DNA of 64,000 nucleotides, from positions 327,750 through 391,749 of the forward strand of contig JAMLHE010000002.1 in NCBI GenBank assembly GCA_023957315.1, given 5' to 3'. Source of the DNA: Candidatus Kapaibacterium sp. Its GTDB lineage: Bacteria > Bacteroidota > Ignavibacteria > Kapaibacteriales > UBA2268. The position numbers were made by a program, and so were the translations under genes. Numbering within the stretch: position 1 is the stretch's first letter; the number at the start of each line of letters is the position of its first letter. The notes under the pieces are model-generated. The model had not been told where the DNA came from. It did no database searches and saw nothing but the letters and a program-made list of their open reading frames with translations. Shown in pieces: positions 27,917 through 37,165 of the stretch.

Positions 27917-28468
27917 TTACTTGGGCATCAGTTCAAGCAATTCTTTGGCTTGCTCCAGATGGCGACGTTCGTGAGTAACGATGATGTCAAAAGCGGTGTT
28001 CAATTTATACACAATCAATTTATTAGCAGGTGATGAAATCACCGCACCGCGATTGATTAAATCAGTTGATTCTTCTATTATCTTTTTTAATTCCGACTGG
28101 TGCGTTTCAAATCGTGCCAAAATATCGTCTTCAATTTCGCTTTTGGTCGGTTCCCAAATTGTGAAAGTCTTCATTTTTCTTCGCCTGTCAGGTTGTACGG
28201 CTTTGAGTATAGTTTTGCCAAAGAAATTCACAATGAAACCGAACTTTGCAACAAATGGTAATTGGTAGCTGCCTTTCCGAATTGCAGATATTAAAGGGAA
28301 ATATGAACTATTGATTACTATCAGATGGTCAATATTCTGTGCAATGCTCCAAACCGAACTGTCAGGTTTCCAATTCCACTCATCTTTAGTCAAATTAGCA
28401 AATTTTGAATTGAAATCATTTGTGATTTCGTCAATTTGCTCTTTCAATGGCGATTTTAACATTTTCAT
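27917..28468 (-). CDS. DinB-superfamily protein
   Basis: A 183-residue cytoplasmic four-helix protein. The DinB/YfiT-type pattern is visible: W in KPDSSVWSIAQNIDHLI with its metal-site His (near residue 48), and C-terminal IVTHERRHLEQAKEL with two more His (near 166-170). Together these form the three-His metal site of the DinB_2 family. Members include bacillithiol- or mycothiol-dependent transferases, but many have no known reaction. The start overlaps the stop of the CotH-type gene (ATGA), so the two are translationally coupled although one product is secreted and the other is not. Confidence 0.85.
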   Translation of the reverse strand: MKMLKSPLKEQIDEITNDFNSKFANLTKDEWNWKPDSSVWSIAQNIDHLIVINSSYFPLISAIRKGSYQLPFVAKFGFIVNFFGKTILKAVQPDRRRKMKTFTIWEPTKSEIEDDILARFETHQSELKKIIEESTDLINRGAVISSPANKLIVYKLNTAFDIIVTHERRHLEQAKELLELMPK

Positions 28469-30819
28469 TCATTTCTAATAACAATTTTTTCGACTTGGTT
28501 CTCTTTCTCACCTTGTATTACCAAATGATAAACTCCTGCAGGGGCATCAATATTGTGATATGTCGTATGAGGAATTCCACTATTTAAGTATTCATTTGCC
28601 AACTGAAGCTTCTGACCCAACAAATTCAAAAGATAAAATTCATAGTTGCCGGTATGTTGAGGTGTGAATTCGATTCTAAAGCTGCCCGATGATGGGTTGG
28701 GAGCAATGCCAAAATTTTGACCATAAGCGACGATATCATCTTCAACATTATCAGGCAAACATTCGATGAGGTTTAGTTCAATATTGAAAGTGTCAAGAGC
28801 ATGTTCTTTTACAATACAGCTTCTATTTTGAAGAAAGCGATTGACATTGCCAATATTGACTTCCCAATCTTCGTAAGATTTTGGACTTCCAAAACGTACC
28901 CCCTGTCTTTGCACTTCATATTTTAAAGCATCAATGGCATCCCGAAAATTTAAAACAGTAGTATTGTAATTTAGATAATTATTAATTACAAATTCAAACC
29001 TATGAAAAAATTGAGTTTTAAAATCTTCATTGTCCATCAATTTTCGGAAAAACAAAGTTGCAACAGGTGGTGCACTCCAAATATCTCTATCTGTGTTTAA
29101 TGAGTGATGAAACATATTATAATCCAAATAAATCAAGGCGGCGTCGCTATCATAAACCACCCATCTCCACTTGCTTCCCTCATTTTGCGAACGCCAACAT
29201 TTCATATTTTGAACGGGCCAATCATTATTGGCAAGATATATATTTAATAATAGATAATCAATGAAACTATTAATATCAATCCAATCCTTAACTCTATTGT
29301 AGTTATCGGGCAAAGTCAAATCGTGATTTTCGATAAAATCATATAATTGCAAATAGTCATCATTACTTCCCTCAGAGGCAAATCCTGCATAATCGGTAAT
29401 AATATCAACACTATCAGAATCTATTTCATAGTAAGTTGAAATAAAATGATCATCAGTTCTTTCATATATATAATATATACCCCAATATTCGCCATTCAAA
29501 TACAATATTACCGGTCGCGATGCACCGACATCAATATCTAATTGCGCTGCAAATTCGTTAGAAATGTAATTCTCAATGCCTGTTTCTCTCCCTGAAGATG
29601 AAAAGGGTTTGAGTATGAGTCTTTTGAACTCCGTTGTATTTCTATCATCGAATAACTTATAACGAATAACATTTTTTCCGTAAGAATTACGAGCATACAT
29701 TCTAAATCCTTTTTGAGGATAAACTCTCACTATATTACCGTGCATTCTCAAACCAATATTTTGCGAAAATCCTACAGAATTGTCAGGTTCATAGAATTCT
29801 ACATAAGCAAGGCGTTCCCACGTTTGACCGCGACCCCAGAAATTTCCAGTCCACCATGAATTTGTTGAATCCCAATGAACGCCCGGAACCATAATACCTG
29901 TTTCATAGTCGAACAAATCTTCATGTTGTACACTCAATGATACTATTGGTAAAATATTATGATTAATACCAAGTTCGTTAATGAAATACGAGTGTGTGAT
30001 TACATCGCTGACCTTGTCGCCTGTAGAATTGAAAACTGCGGCTTTGATAATAATTGCTTTGGGTACAGAATCTATTGTCGGGGGTTTATATAAATCCGGT
30101 GGTGAAATTAGAATTTGTGAAATGTTTTTTTGTGAGTGCAATCGGGAATCCATCATCAATGGACCTTCATATAATTTGGAGGCTGGGGTTGGCTCGTTTC
30201 CGTCAGTTGTATAGTATATTTTGTTTTCTTGACGTTTGTTTTCTAAAGTTAGCACGAAAGTTTCATCATAAATTCCGCCACGATGTGAGAAACTTAGCTC
30301 ATCAATTGGTGCTTGATACCAATTAGTTTCGCCGGGAGTTGGATTTGAAAATACGTACATCTGACTACTGCCGTCAGGAAATAAGCCATAACTATGGTTT
30401 GATTGTAACGCTATTGCCGGCAGCATATGAACAATTTTGCCGTCAAAAGTCAGGAACAAGTCCTCACCTGCGGCTGCTATTGCAAAATTTGTGTGCAATT
30501 CGGCACCCTTAATTGCACGGTCTTTGTTCGATGCAAATACCACAAGATAGCCGTATGCCCCAATTGTAGTATCGGGAAAACACCACCTTTGGAGTTCTTT
30601 TCCTTTATCCGAAAGGCAATATCCCGACAAATTGATTGGCGATGAAGTATTATTATAAATCTCAATCCAATCGCTATCGTCACCATCTTCATCAAAGTAA
30701 AATTTGTTGTTCGACGACATAAATTCGTTGATGAAAAGAGATTGGGCGTTTGTTGAGATTGACAAGAATAGAGTGAAAATCACAGAAAGCAATAAGCTTT
30801 TTTTCAGAAGAGCATACAT
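28465..30819 (-). CDS. CotH-kinase family surface protein with lamin-tail domain and T9SS sorting domain
   Basis: A 784-residue exported protein. The signal peptide (1-25, ending TNAQ) is followed by a lamin-tail domain (LFINEFMSSN ... DSDWIEIYNNTSSPINLSGY), a chitobiase/HEX C-terminal-like module (KIYYTTDGNEPTPAS, about 170-230), and then a CotH domain (about 285-620). The CotH domain includes RMHGNIVRVYPQKGF, ILKPFSSSG, GEYWGIYYIYER and WRWVVYDSDAAL. CotH proteins are atypical protein kinases that phosphorylate spore-coat or secreted proteins; the YDSD acidic pair fits the metal-binding site of this fold. The sorting domain starts near 703 (GIAPNPSSGSFRIEF ... APAGVYHLVI). Activity outside the cell would need a nucleotide source, so function is open. 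The DinB-fold gene follows with a 4-nt overlap. Confidence 0.9.
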   Translation of the reverse strand: MYALLKKSLLLSVIFTLFLSISTNAQSLFINEFMSSNNKFYFDEDGDDSDWIEIYNNTSSPINLSGYCLSDKGKELQRWCFPDTTIGAYGYLVVFASNKDRAIKGAELHTNFAIAAAGEDLFLTFDGKIVHMLPAIALQSNHSYGLFPDGSSQMYVFSNPTPGETNWYQAPIDELSFSHRGGIYDETFVLTLENKRQENKIYYTTDGNEPTPASKLYEGPLMMDSRLHSQKNISQILISPPDLYKPPTIDSVPKAIIIKAAVFNSTGDKVSDVITHSYFINELGINHNILPIVSLSVQHEDLFDYETGIMVPGVHWDSTNSWWTGNFWGRGQTWERLAYVEFYEPDNSVGFSQNIGLRMHGNIVRVYPQKGFRMYARNSYGKNVIRYKLFDDRNTTEFKRLILKPFSSSGRETGIENYISNEFAAQLDIDVGASRPVILYLNGEYWGIYYIYERTDDHFISTYYEIDSDSVDIITDYAGFASEGSNDDYLQLYDFIENHDLTLPDNYNRVKDWIDINSFIDYLLLNIYLANNDWPVQNMKCWRSQNEGSKWRWVVYDSDAALIYLDYNMFHHSLNTDRDIWSAPPVATLFFRKLMDNEDFKTQFFHRFEFVINNYLNYNTTVLNFRDAIDALKYEVQRQGVRFGSPKSYEDWEVNIGNVNRFLQNRSCIVKEHALDTFNIELNLIECLPDNVEDDIVAYGQNFGIAPNPSSGSFRIEFTPQHTGNYEFYLLNLLGQKLQLANEYLNSGIPHTTYHNIDAPAGVYHLVIQGEKENQVEKIVIRNE

Positions 30820-31040
30820 AATTCCATGTCCCGAATATATACAAAAAATAAGGTACTACCTTAGCGGATATACCCTCCAAAAAGGTTTGCAATATCTTTC
30901 CGGAACAAGCTCAATCGGAAATTGGCTTTAGAAAAAGAAAAATTTATTTGCTTTGCTTTCAACATAGCTAGTCTTACGAATTCCATAAAATCTTATTGTT
31001 AAGAATTCGCAAAGAATTGAAGTTTTTTTTTGCGGACTAT

Positions 31041-31655
31041 TTACTTGTCATCAACCAAATCATAAATGGTCGGTTGTGCTAATTGTTCGGGCACTATAGT
31101 ATTGCTGAAGGTAAATGTACCGCTGAATTTCTTGGTCATGGTCGGAGTAGTATGCTTGTCACCAAGAGTAAGGTTGTTGAAAAAGACTGTTCTTGTGCCA
31201 TTTGCGTTTTGCTTGACATATAAGTTGCCCGTCGTTTTGACTCCTGTGATACTTGATTCATCTACCCAACTATTCACATTTGTACCGTCTGTAGCCTTAA
31301 TTCCCATGCTGAATTCATTGCTTTCGTGGGCAAGTACAGATTTACGATATTCTAACTTTGTAGTGCCGCTTGCAGTCGGAATCTCTTTGCTTAATTTTAT
31401 AGTAATCACATCATCGTAGTCATCTCCATAAACAAAAATCCATACTTCGTCTAAAGCAGATTGATGAAACTGGCTTATCTTATCCATAATATGAACCTCT
31501 CCGTCAATGACCATTGTGTTGTTTGCGGCAAGTGCTTGAGTGTTATCGTTTTTATTATCATCGTCATTGTTTACGCTTTTATCTTCGCTACAAGAGATGA
31601 ATAATGCAATTGTAATTGCAATAAGTATAGTTCTAAAGAAAGTATTTGAAAGCAT
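31041..31655 (-). CDS. Putative lipoprotein of unknown function
   Basis: A 204-residue protein with a lipoprotein signal (hydrophobic core, then LFISC with Cys22). An Asp/Asn-rich linker (residues 27-40) precedes a beta-rich domain of about 160 residues. The pattern VWIFVYGDDYDDVITIKL ... KFSGTFTFSN, ending in a strand, resembles small OM-anchored beta-sandwich lipoproteins of Bacteroidota. No named family was recognised. It stands alone, with about 110 nt before it and 220 nt after it. Confidence 0.75.
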   Translation of the reverse strand: MLSNTFFRTILIAITIALFISCSEDKSVNNDDDNKNDNTQALAANNTMVIDGEVHIMDKISQFHQSALDEVWIFVYGDDYDDVITIKLSKEIPTASGTTKLEYRKSVLAHESNEFSMGIKATDGTNVNSWVDESSITGVKTTGNLYVKQNANGTRTVFFNNLTLGDKHTTPTMTKKFSGTFTFSNTIVPEQLAQPTIYDLVDDK

Positions 31656-31768
31656 ATCTTGAATCCTAAATATGAATAAATAATAATAGCAAATATAAAA
31701 ATAAAATTTAGTATTGCCAAATTAATTACTTAGCATTAAAGATTTTATTCTTAACTCTTGGTTATTTT

Positions 31769-32419
31769 TTATTTGATTTCTAAATAAAACACATAAAAGT
31801 GCTCCAAATTATACTTCTCGCTCCAGATTTCGGGTGGTTCATGATTCAGAATGCAGTAATTATTCCATCCTGAACCGTGATCATACGGTGGAGAATATGC
31901 GAAAATCGGAGTGCGCTTGCCAATGGCAATAGGATTACCACCATCTTTATGGTTCAATTCTCGTAATATGTAATTTTTGTCGCCATCGAGCACCTTCATC
32001 ATATTTAAACTTTGGTAATCAATTCGCATATTGAAAGTATCATTTTCCAATTTTCCGCCGAGTCTGATGGAATACTCCTTAGATACATCCGAATATGCAA
32101 CTTGGTCACAAAAATTGATATTATAAATCATAGTATCATTTCCTACGACGAAAGTGTTCTTCTTGTCCACACAATCTAAGCCCAAATCGTCAGTATAGCT
32201 AAATTTGCCGTCTTTGTATTCATCATAAGAAAGCAAGAATCTTTTACCTTTCATAGTGGTATCATTGCAAATGATTGTAAGCATCTGGATTCCATTCAAT
32301 TCATTTGCCATTAACAAATCCTTGTCTTGGACGAGTCTGAAGCTGATTTTGGTGCTATCCTGTTGGGCAATAGCATCGAAGGAAAAGAATAAGCATAATA
32401 GTAAGAGTATCGTTTTCAT
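31769..32419 (-). CDS. Exported protein of unknown function
   Basis: A 216-residue protein with a clear signal peptide (1-18, MKTILLLLCLFFSFDAIAQ). The mature part is polar and beta-rich, with a central DKKNTFVVGNDTMIYNINF segment and a Trp/Tyr/His-rich C-terminal third. It has no lipobox and no T9SS motif. I recognise no family. It has its own gaps on both sides and may be transcribed alone. Confidence 0.7.
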   Translation of the reverse strand: MKTILLLLCLFFSFDAIAQQDSTKISFRLVQDKDLLMANELNGIQMLTIICNDTTMKGKRFLLSYDEYKDGKFSYTDDLGLDCVDKKNTFVVGNDTMIYNINFCDQVAYSDVSKEYSIRLGGKLENDTFNMRIDYQSLNMMKVLDGDKNYILRELNHKDGGNPIAIGKRTPIFAYSPPYDHGSGWNNYCILNHEPPEIWSEKYNLEHFYVFYLEIK

Positions 32420-32559
32420 TTTTTACCTAACCATAAGGTTTTACATCATTATACGAAAATACGAATTAAATGCAAATTATAGCATTTAGATGAATTTTAT
32501 TATTCAATTTGCGAAATGACAGTCAATTATTACGCAGGAGTTAAGACCTAATACAAAAA

Positions 32560-32587
32560 ATGCCCTACACTTTAAAGCGTAGGGCAT
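32560..32587 (-). terminator. Rho-independent terminator after the 242-residue lipoprotein gene
   Basis: A 9-bp stem (ATGCCCTAC / GTAGGGCAT) with a 10-nt loop is followed on the minus strand by TTTTTTG. It lies 56 nt beyond the stop codon at 32644. Confidence 0.75.
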
Positions 32588-32643
32588 TCATGATTTGTTT
32601 ATTTAAAGAGCCTTTAGATTGTTCTTTTCAATATATTATCGCA

Positions 32644-33372
32644 TCATTTCTTATGCAATTTGAAGCTGGCTCTAATATTGTTCTCAATTTTATTACGATA
32701 AACCAACATACTCGGTACGAAAATGCTACCATTGGATTCTGTAAACATCACCTTTGGGTCGAAAGCGAACTCATACCTATATTCACCCGAATCATCAATT
32801 GTAATCGGCGGATTGAGATTGAATGTGAAATTCAATACAACAGTTGAAAAGTATTCAAAATCGTGAGCTTCGCCATTTTGGTAATACTTACCTCTTACAG
32901 CGATTGTGTTACGGTCCGAAGTCACAAAATCTTCGAAGTAAGGCTTAGTAAGATAATTCACAAGGTCAGCAGGCGTTAGTCTGTGCATTTCTATCTTAAT
33001 TTTGTTATATGTTCCTTCTTTTAAAGAGGCATCAGCGAAAACAACTCCTGAATTATTCGAATCCGAGCGAACTACAAAAGCACCGGTCACAAATTGAAGT
33101 CCTTTGCTTTCATCGAAAGTAGTGTCGTTGGAAGTAGTATTTCCTCCGTGAAACTTAACTCGAGAAATCAACAACTTTAAGTCAGTTATTACGAGTGAGT
33201 CTGCATATTCTGCGCTCTGAAAAGCGTCATTGTCCTTGTTAACCATCGAATTTACGGTGGACTCTGTCATAGCTGAACTTAAAACAACCCTGTTGCCTTG
33301 CGGATTGTTAGAAGTATCGGAACAAGAAACCGCGAAAAAAGCGGCTATAAATGCAAATAAAATCCATTTCAT
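32644..33372 (-). CDS. Putative lipoprotein, beta-sandwich type
   Basis: A 242-residue lipoprotein: residues 1-17 have a hydrophobic core ending in AVSC, with Cys17 as lipidation site. The mature part is beta-rich. Its pattern (VITDLKLLISRVKFHG, then LKEGTYNKIKIEMHRL and a late VVLNFTFNLNPPITI) is reminiscent of DUF4382-like carbohydrate- or surface-associated domains, but the match is from memory and weak. It is upstream of its own terminator at 32560-32587 and 200 nt from the acs gene, so it is probably a single-gene unit. Confidence 0.72.
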   Translation of the reverse strand: MKWILFAFIAAFFAVSCSDTSNNPQGNRVVLSSAMTESTVNSMVNKDNDAFQSAEYADSLVITDLKLLISRVKFHGGNTTSNDTTFDESKGLQFVTGAFVVRSDSNNSGVVFADASLKEGTYNKIKIEMHRLTPADLVNYLTKPYFEDFVTSDRNTIAVRGKYYQNGEAHDFEYFSTVVLNFTFNLNPPITIDDSGEYRYEFAFDPKVMFTESNGSIFVPSMLVYRNKIENNIRASFKLHKK

Positions 33373-33523
33373 AAATCCTCCAAAAAAATGTTACATCATA
33401 ATTTATGACGTTAATTTATATGACGGTTAAGGATTAGTTAAGTTTCATTTCTTATACTTGATGAAAGGTGTAGATTTTGTGAGATTATGATGAATGCTGT
33501 AATAATTTCTTGTATAAAAAAAA

Positions 33524-33551
33524 TGTACTACAATTATTAAATTGCAGCACA
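33524..33551 (-). terminator. Rho-independent terminator of the acetyl-CoA synthetase gene
   Basis: A 12-bp stem with two wobble pairs (TGTGCTGCAATT / AATTGTAGTACA) around a TAAT loop is followed on the minus strand by eight T residues. It begins 22 nt after the acs stop codon. Confidence 0.85.
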
Positions 33552-33573
33552 TTATTTATTATATTTAATCTCC

Positions 33574-35466
33574 CTACTCCTCAAGTGTCGAAAGATTGCC
33601 CGGGTCTTCTCCCATCGCTTGAGCTTTGAGCACTCGTCGCATGATTTTACCGCTTCGAGTTTTGGGTAATTTATCTACAAATTCGATATGCTGCGGTTTG
33701 GCTATCGGACCAACCTCATGAGCAATATGCTTGCGTAAATCTTCGATTAGTTCATCGCTTGGCTGTTGATTTTGCTTCAAAATGATATATGCATAAATCA
33801 CATTCCCTTTAATTTCGTGCGGCACACCGATTGCGGCAGCTTCAGCCACGGCATGATGGCTGACGAAAGCACTTTCGATTTCAGCGGTGCCGAGCCTGTA
33901 ACCGGACACTTTTATAACGTCATCCACTCTGCCGATAACCCAGATGTAGCCATCTTCGTCAATTTTGGCGCTGTCACCGGTCATGTACGCCCCGGGATAT
34001 TTAGTCCAATATTGGTCAACCATCCGCTGAGGGTCGTTGAATATAGTGCGAACCATAGCGGGCCACGGAGTTTTGATAATCAAATATCCTTCCTCATTTG
34101 CTTTTACCGGATTTCCTTGCTCATCAACGACTTCCATTTTGATTCCCGGGAATGGCAATGAACCTGAGCCGGGCTTCAAAGGCATTGTTGGGAAGGGGGA
34201 AATCATGTGCATTCCGGTTTCAGTTTGCCACCATGTATCTATTACGGGGCAACGCTCGCGACCTATAACTCTGTAGTACCATTTCCAGGCTTCGGGATTG
34301 ATTGGTTCGCCGACAGAGCCAAGAATGCGAAGTGACGATAAATCGTGACGGTTTGCCCACGAATCTCCGAAACGCATAAATCCGCGAATCGCCGTTGGAG
34401 CAGTATAAAGTATGTTAATCCCGTATTTTTCGATCATTTGCCACCAGCGATTAGGGTATGGATGGTAGGGCGCCCCCTCGTACATAAAAATAGTCGCTCC
34501 ATTGAGCAGTGGTCCGTAAACGATATAGCTGTGTCCGGTAATCCAGCCAGGGTCGGCTGTGCACCAGATTCTATCGGAATCCTGAACATCGAGATAATAC
34601 TTTGTCGTGACATAAGTCCCGACCATATATCCGCCATGAGTGTGCAAAATCGCCTTGGGTTTGCCGGTTGTGCCTGAAGTATATAAAATGAAAAGCGGGT
34701 CTTCGGACGAAGTTTCCTCAACTACGCATGGTTGATTTGCAATCGGCAATTTGATTAATTCGTGGTACCACATATCTCTGCCGGGCTCCATGTAAACTTG
34801 GTGCCCTGTGCGTTTGACTACGATGACGTGCTCAACTGTGCCTGCTCTCTGCAAAGCTTCGTCGGCTATATCCTTGAGTTTCACGATTTTGCCGCGTTGA
34901 TAGGCTCCATCGGCAACAATTAAGACACGCGATTGGCTGTCTTCGATTCGTTCGGTTAGCGATTCGACCGAAAAACCACCGTAAACAACTGAATGCACGG
35001 CACCGATACGGGCACATGCAAGCATTGCGATGATAATTTCAGGCGTTCTGCCCATGTAAATCGTAACGCGGTCGCCTTTTTTGACAGCCATGCTTTTTAG
35101 TAGATTGGCAAATCGGCAAACGTCATTGTGCAACCTGAAATAGGACATAGTGCGGTGTTCGCCGTCTTCGCCTTCCCAGATTAGCGCCAATTTGTTACGG
35201 CGGTAAGTCTTGACGTGTCTATCCAAGCAATTATACGAAATGTTGGTGCGTCCACCTGTAAACCACTTGTAGAAGGGCTTTTCGGAATCATCAATCACCT
35301 TGTCCCACTTTTGGAACCAATCCAATTCATTGGCAAAATCTGCCCAAAAGCCTTCGTAATCTTGCTCTGCCCGTTTGTCGAATTCGCTTCTGTCTTTCAA
35401 ATTCGCATTGGCAATAGTTTCCGGCGACGGATAATAAACATCGCCAGTCAATTCAATTTCTCCCAT
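33574..35466 (-). CDS. acs: Acetyl-CoA synthetase, AMP-forming
   Basis: A 630-residue cytoplasmic ligase making acetyl-CoA from acetate, ATP and CoA through acetyl-AMP. The N-terminal ACAS domain has WFTGGRTNISYNCLDRH. The adenylation loop reads YTSGTTGKPKAILHTHGGY, followed by DPGWITGHSYIVYGPL and WWQTETGMHM. In the C-terminal domain TGDSAKIDEDGYIWVIGRVDDVIKVSGYRLGT carries the hinge. PKTRSGKIMRR near residue 605 contains the Lys that is acetylated in Acs enzymes and needed for adenylation. Length and motifs are typical for Acs. It ends in a strong terminator and has no same-strand neighbour close by, so it is probably monocistronic. A different, ADP-forming enzyme is encoded 4 kb away at 39452-41509. 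Confidence 0.96.
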   Translation of the reverse strand: MGEIELTGDVYYPSPETIANANLKDRSEFDKRAEQDYEGFWADFANELDWFQKWDKVIDDSEKPFYKWFTGGRTNISYNCLDRHVKTYRRNKLALIWEGEDGEHRTMSYFRLHNDVCRFANLLKSMAVKKGDRVTIYMGRTPEIIIAMLACARIGAVHSVVYGGFSVESLTERIEDSQSRVLIVADGAYQRGKIVKLKDIADEALQRAGTVEHVIVVKRTGHQVYMEPGRDMWYHELIKLPIANQPCVVEETSSEDPLFILYTSGTTGKPKAILHTHGGYMVGTYVTTKYYLDVQDSDRIWCTADPGWITGHSYIVYGPLLNGATIFMYEGAPYHPYPNRWWQMIEKYGINILYTAPTAIRGFMRFGDSWANRHDLSSLRILGSVGEPINPEAWKWYYRVIGRERCPVIDTWWQTETGMHMISPFPTMPLKPGSGSLPFPGIKMEVVDEQGNPVKANEEGYLIIKTPWPAMVRTIFNDPQRMVDQYWTKYPGAYMTGDSAKIDEDGYIWVIGRVDDVIKVSGYRLGTAEIESAFVSHHAVAEAAAIGVPHEIKGNVIYAYIILKQNQQPSDELIEDLRKHIAHEVGPIAKPQHIEFVDKLPKTRSGKIMRRVLKAQAMGEDPGNLSTLEE

Positions 35467-35536
35467 AGTCTTTCCTAAATTTCATTTTAAGCATATCATA
35501 AATTTACGAAATTTTCTGCAGGAATGAAAATATTTT

Positions 35537-37033
35537 TTAACGATTAACTATAAAAAGTTTGGGAATTTTTCTTCCACCGGATTCAATTAAAAGCAAATAT
35601 GTTCCGTTTGCCAAATGTGAAATATCAATATTTTCATTGGAAATTATTTCTCTTTTTTCAAAAACAATTTGTCCGTTAATATTAATTATTTCGATATAAT
35701 ATTTTTCATTATTATTATAATTAATATTAATTGAATTTTGAGCCGGATTTGGACTAATTATTATATTTGGCGAAATATTATTATCTTCGATACTGCTGAC
35801 ATCAATTTCAATAGCACCAATCGAAGGAGGATTGCCGAATTTATTGCCATAATAATCATATTTAGCGTAATTATTTACGTAAGCTGCCCCTTTTATAACA
35901 GAATTTTGCGAGGGAATTAAATTTGAATCCGTTAAATTTGTAAACAGTGGGTCAATACCGCGGATACTGTTTAATTCTGAAACCGGAACATTTGGCGAAA
36001 TCCAATCAACATTTTCATGATTGTACCAAAGATTATTTCTAAAAGAATATGATTCGGATAATGTATTTGGACCAATATTTATTGAAGGCGATGCAGCAGC
36101 ATTAGACAAATAGACAATATTATTTGAAAATTCATTGCCTGCATCAAATTGCATCTGAGCATGATTATTTTCACGTAAAATCCTGATCACCCATTTTTCG
36201 GGATTAATTATTGTATTATTTATGACTTTCGAATTGCGCGTCCCGACATAAGCAAAAGGAGCTTGTGAACCGAAAAATATATTCGCAAAAACGATAATTT
36301 CCTCCGATTCGGCAGGTGCATCAAGAGGACGGAAGTATTCCATTCCTGTGCTTCCACCAATATTCAAAGCTCGCAAGCCACCATTTATGAACAAGTTGCG
36401 AGAGATTTGAATATTTTTTGTTCCACCTTTGGCTTGGATAGAATTAGAGCCACCGTTTCGAAAAACATTATTTTCGATAATACCATCGTGGCACCCGACC
36501 ATATCAATGATACTCCCACCTGCCGAGCCATTCGCAAAGCTACAATTAGTGATGCTGAAATTCACAACACCCGACATTTTCAAGCAATCATTATTGCCGC
36601 TTGCGTTCATCCCGAGCCACTTGCAATCATCAATTGTGATGTTGAGAGCGGGATTGCTGAAGTCGCCACCGTCATCGATATTGACACCATTTTGGGTTTG
36701 CCCTTCGAATGCCAAACGCGAAATGTGCAAATTTGCAGGATTTGACAATTGAAAGGCACTGCCACCACCGCTGAACAAAATATAATCGCCAGTCCCTGAT
36801 GTGATTACGATAGGCAAATCCGCAGTGCCACGAAGGTCGGAAATATAGCTCGATTGTGTAATCGGGCTGTCGAAAAACAAAATCGTATCGCCCGGGACAG
36901 CTTGATTTGCTGCTTGGGTAAAGCTCGCAAATTCATACGAAGCGCCCACTTTCAAAGTTCTCGCACCCGAAACGCTCGCCATTGCAAACATCAGAAGAAT
37001 AACACATAAAGTAACATTTTTCATTTTTTTCAC
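35537..37033 (-). CDS. Right-handed beta-helix surface protein with T9SS sorting domain
   Basis: A 498-residue exported protein: signal peptide (1-23, ending SGA), then a chain of parallel beta-helix coils (about 30-400). Coils are marked by NITIDDCKW, SITNCSFANGSAGG, GIIENNVFRNGG, IQISRNLFINGG and KVINNTIINP. This is the Beta_helix/PbH1 pattern of pectate-lyase-like folds, often polysaccharide-binding or -cleaving. No lyase catalytic triad could be assigned. The type A sorting domain begins IIISPNPAQNSI near 427 and ends LANGTYLLLI ... LFIVNR. A TATCTTTG element 23 nt upstream of the start supports this start codon. Confidence 0.88.
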   Translation of the reverse strand: MKKMKNVTLCVILLMFAMASVSGARTLKVGASYEFASFTQAANQAVPGDTILFFDSPITQSSYISDLRGTADLPIVITSGTGDYILFSGGGSAFQLSNPANLHISRLAFEGQTQNGVNIDDGGDFSNPALNITIDDCKWLGMNASGNNDCLKMSGVVNFSITNCSFANGSAGGSIIDMVGCHDGIIENNVFRNGGSNSIQAKGGTKNIQISRNLFINGGLRALNIGGSTGMEYFRPLDAPAESEEIIVFANIFFGSQAPFAYVGTRNSKVINNTIINPEKWVIRILRENNHAQMQFDAGNEFSNNIVYLSNAAASPSINIGPNTLSESYSFRNNLWYNHENVDWISPNVPVSELNSIRGIDPLFTNLTDSNLIPSQNSVIKGAAYVNNYAKYDYYGNKFGNPPSIGAIEIDVSSIEDNNISPNIIISPNPAQNSININYNNNEKYYIEIININGQIVFEKREIISNENIDISHLANGTYLLLIESGGRKIPKLFIVNR

Positions 37034-37055
37034 CTTTTATATTGAAAAATTTGTA

Positions 37056-37063
37056 CAAAGATA
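37056..37063 (-). promoter_or_regulatory. Candidate -7 promoter element (TATCTTTG)
   Basis: An exact TAnnTTTG match on the minus strand, 23 nt before the start codon of the beta-helix protein gene, followed by TACAAA. The same ATCTTTGTACAAA string occurs upstream of the lipoprotein gene at 62170. No clear -33 TTG is seen at the expected distance. Confidence 0.42.
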
Positions 37064-37165
37064 CGATTTTTCTTGGATAATATAAATATTGTGATTAGTT
37101 TGTAAATGGAATTGTTACATAGACGGTATTACATTTTTCATTTTAAATTTTTGATATAAAAGCTT

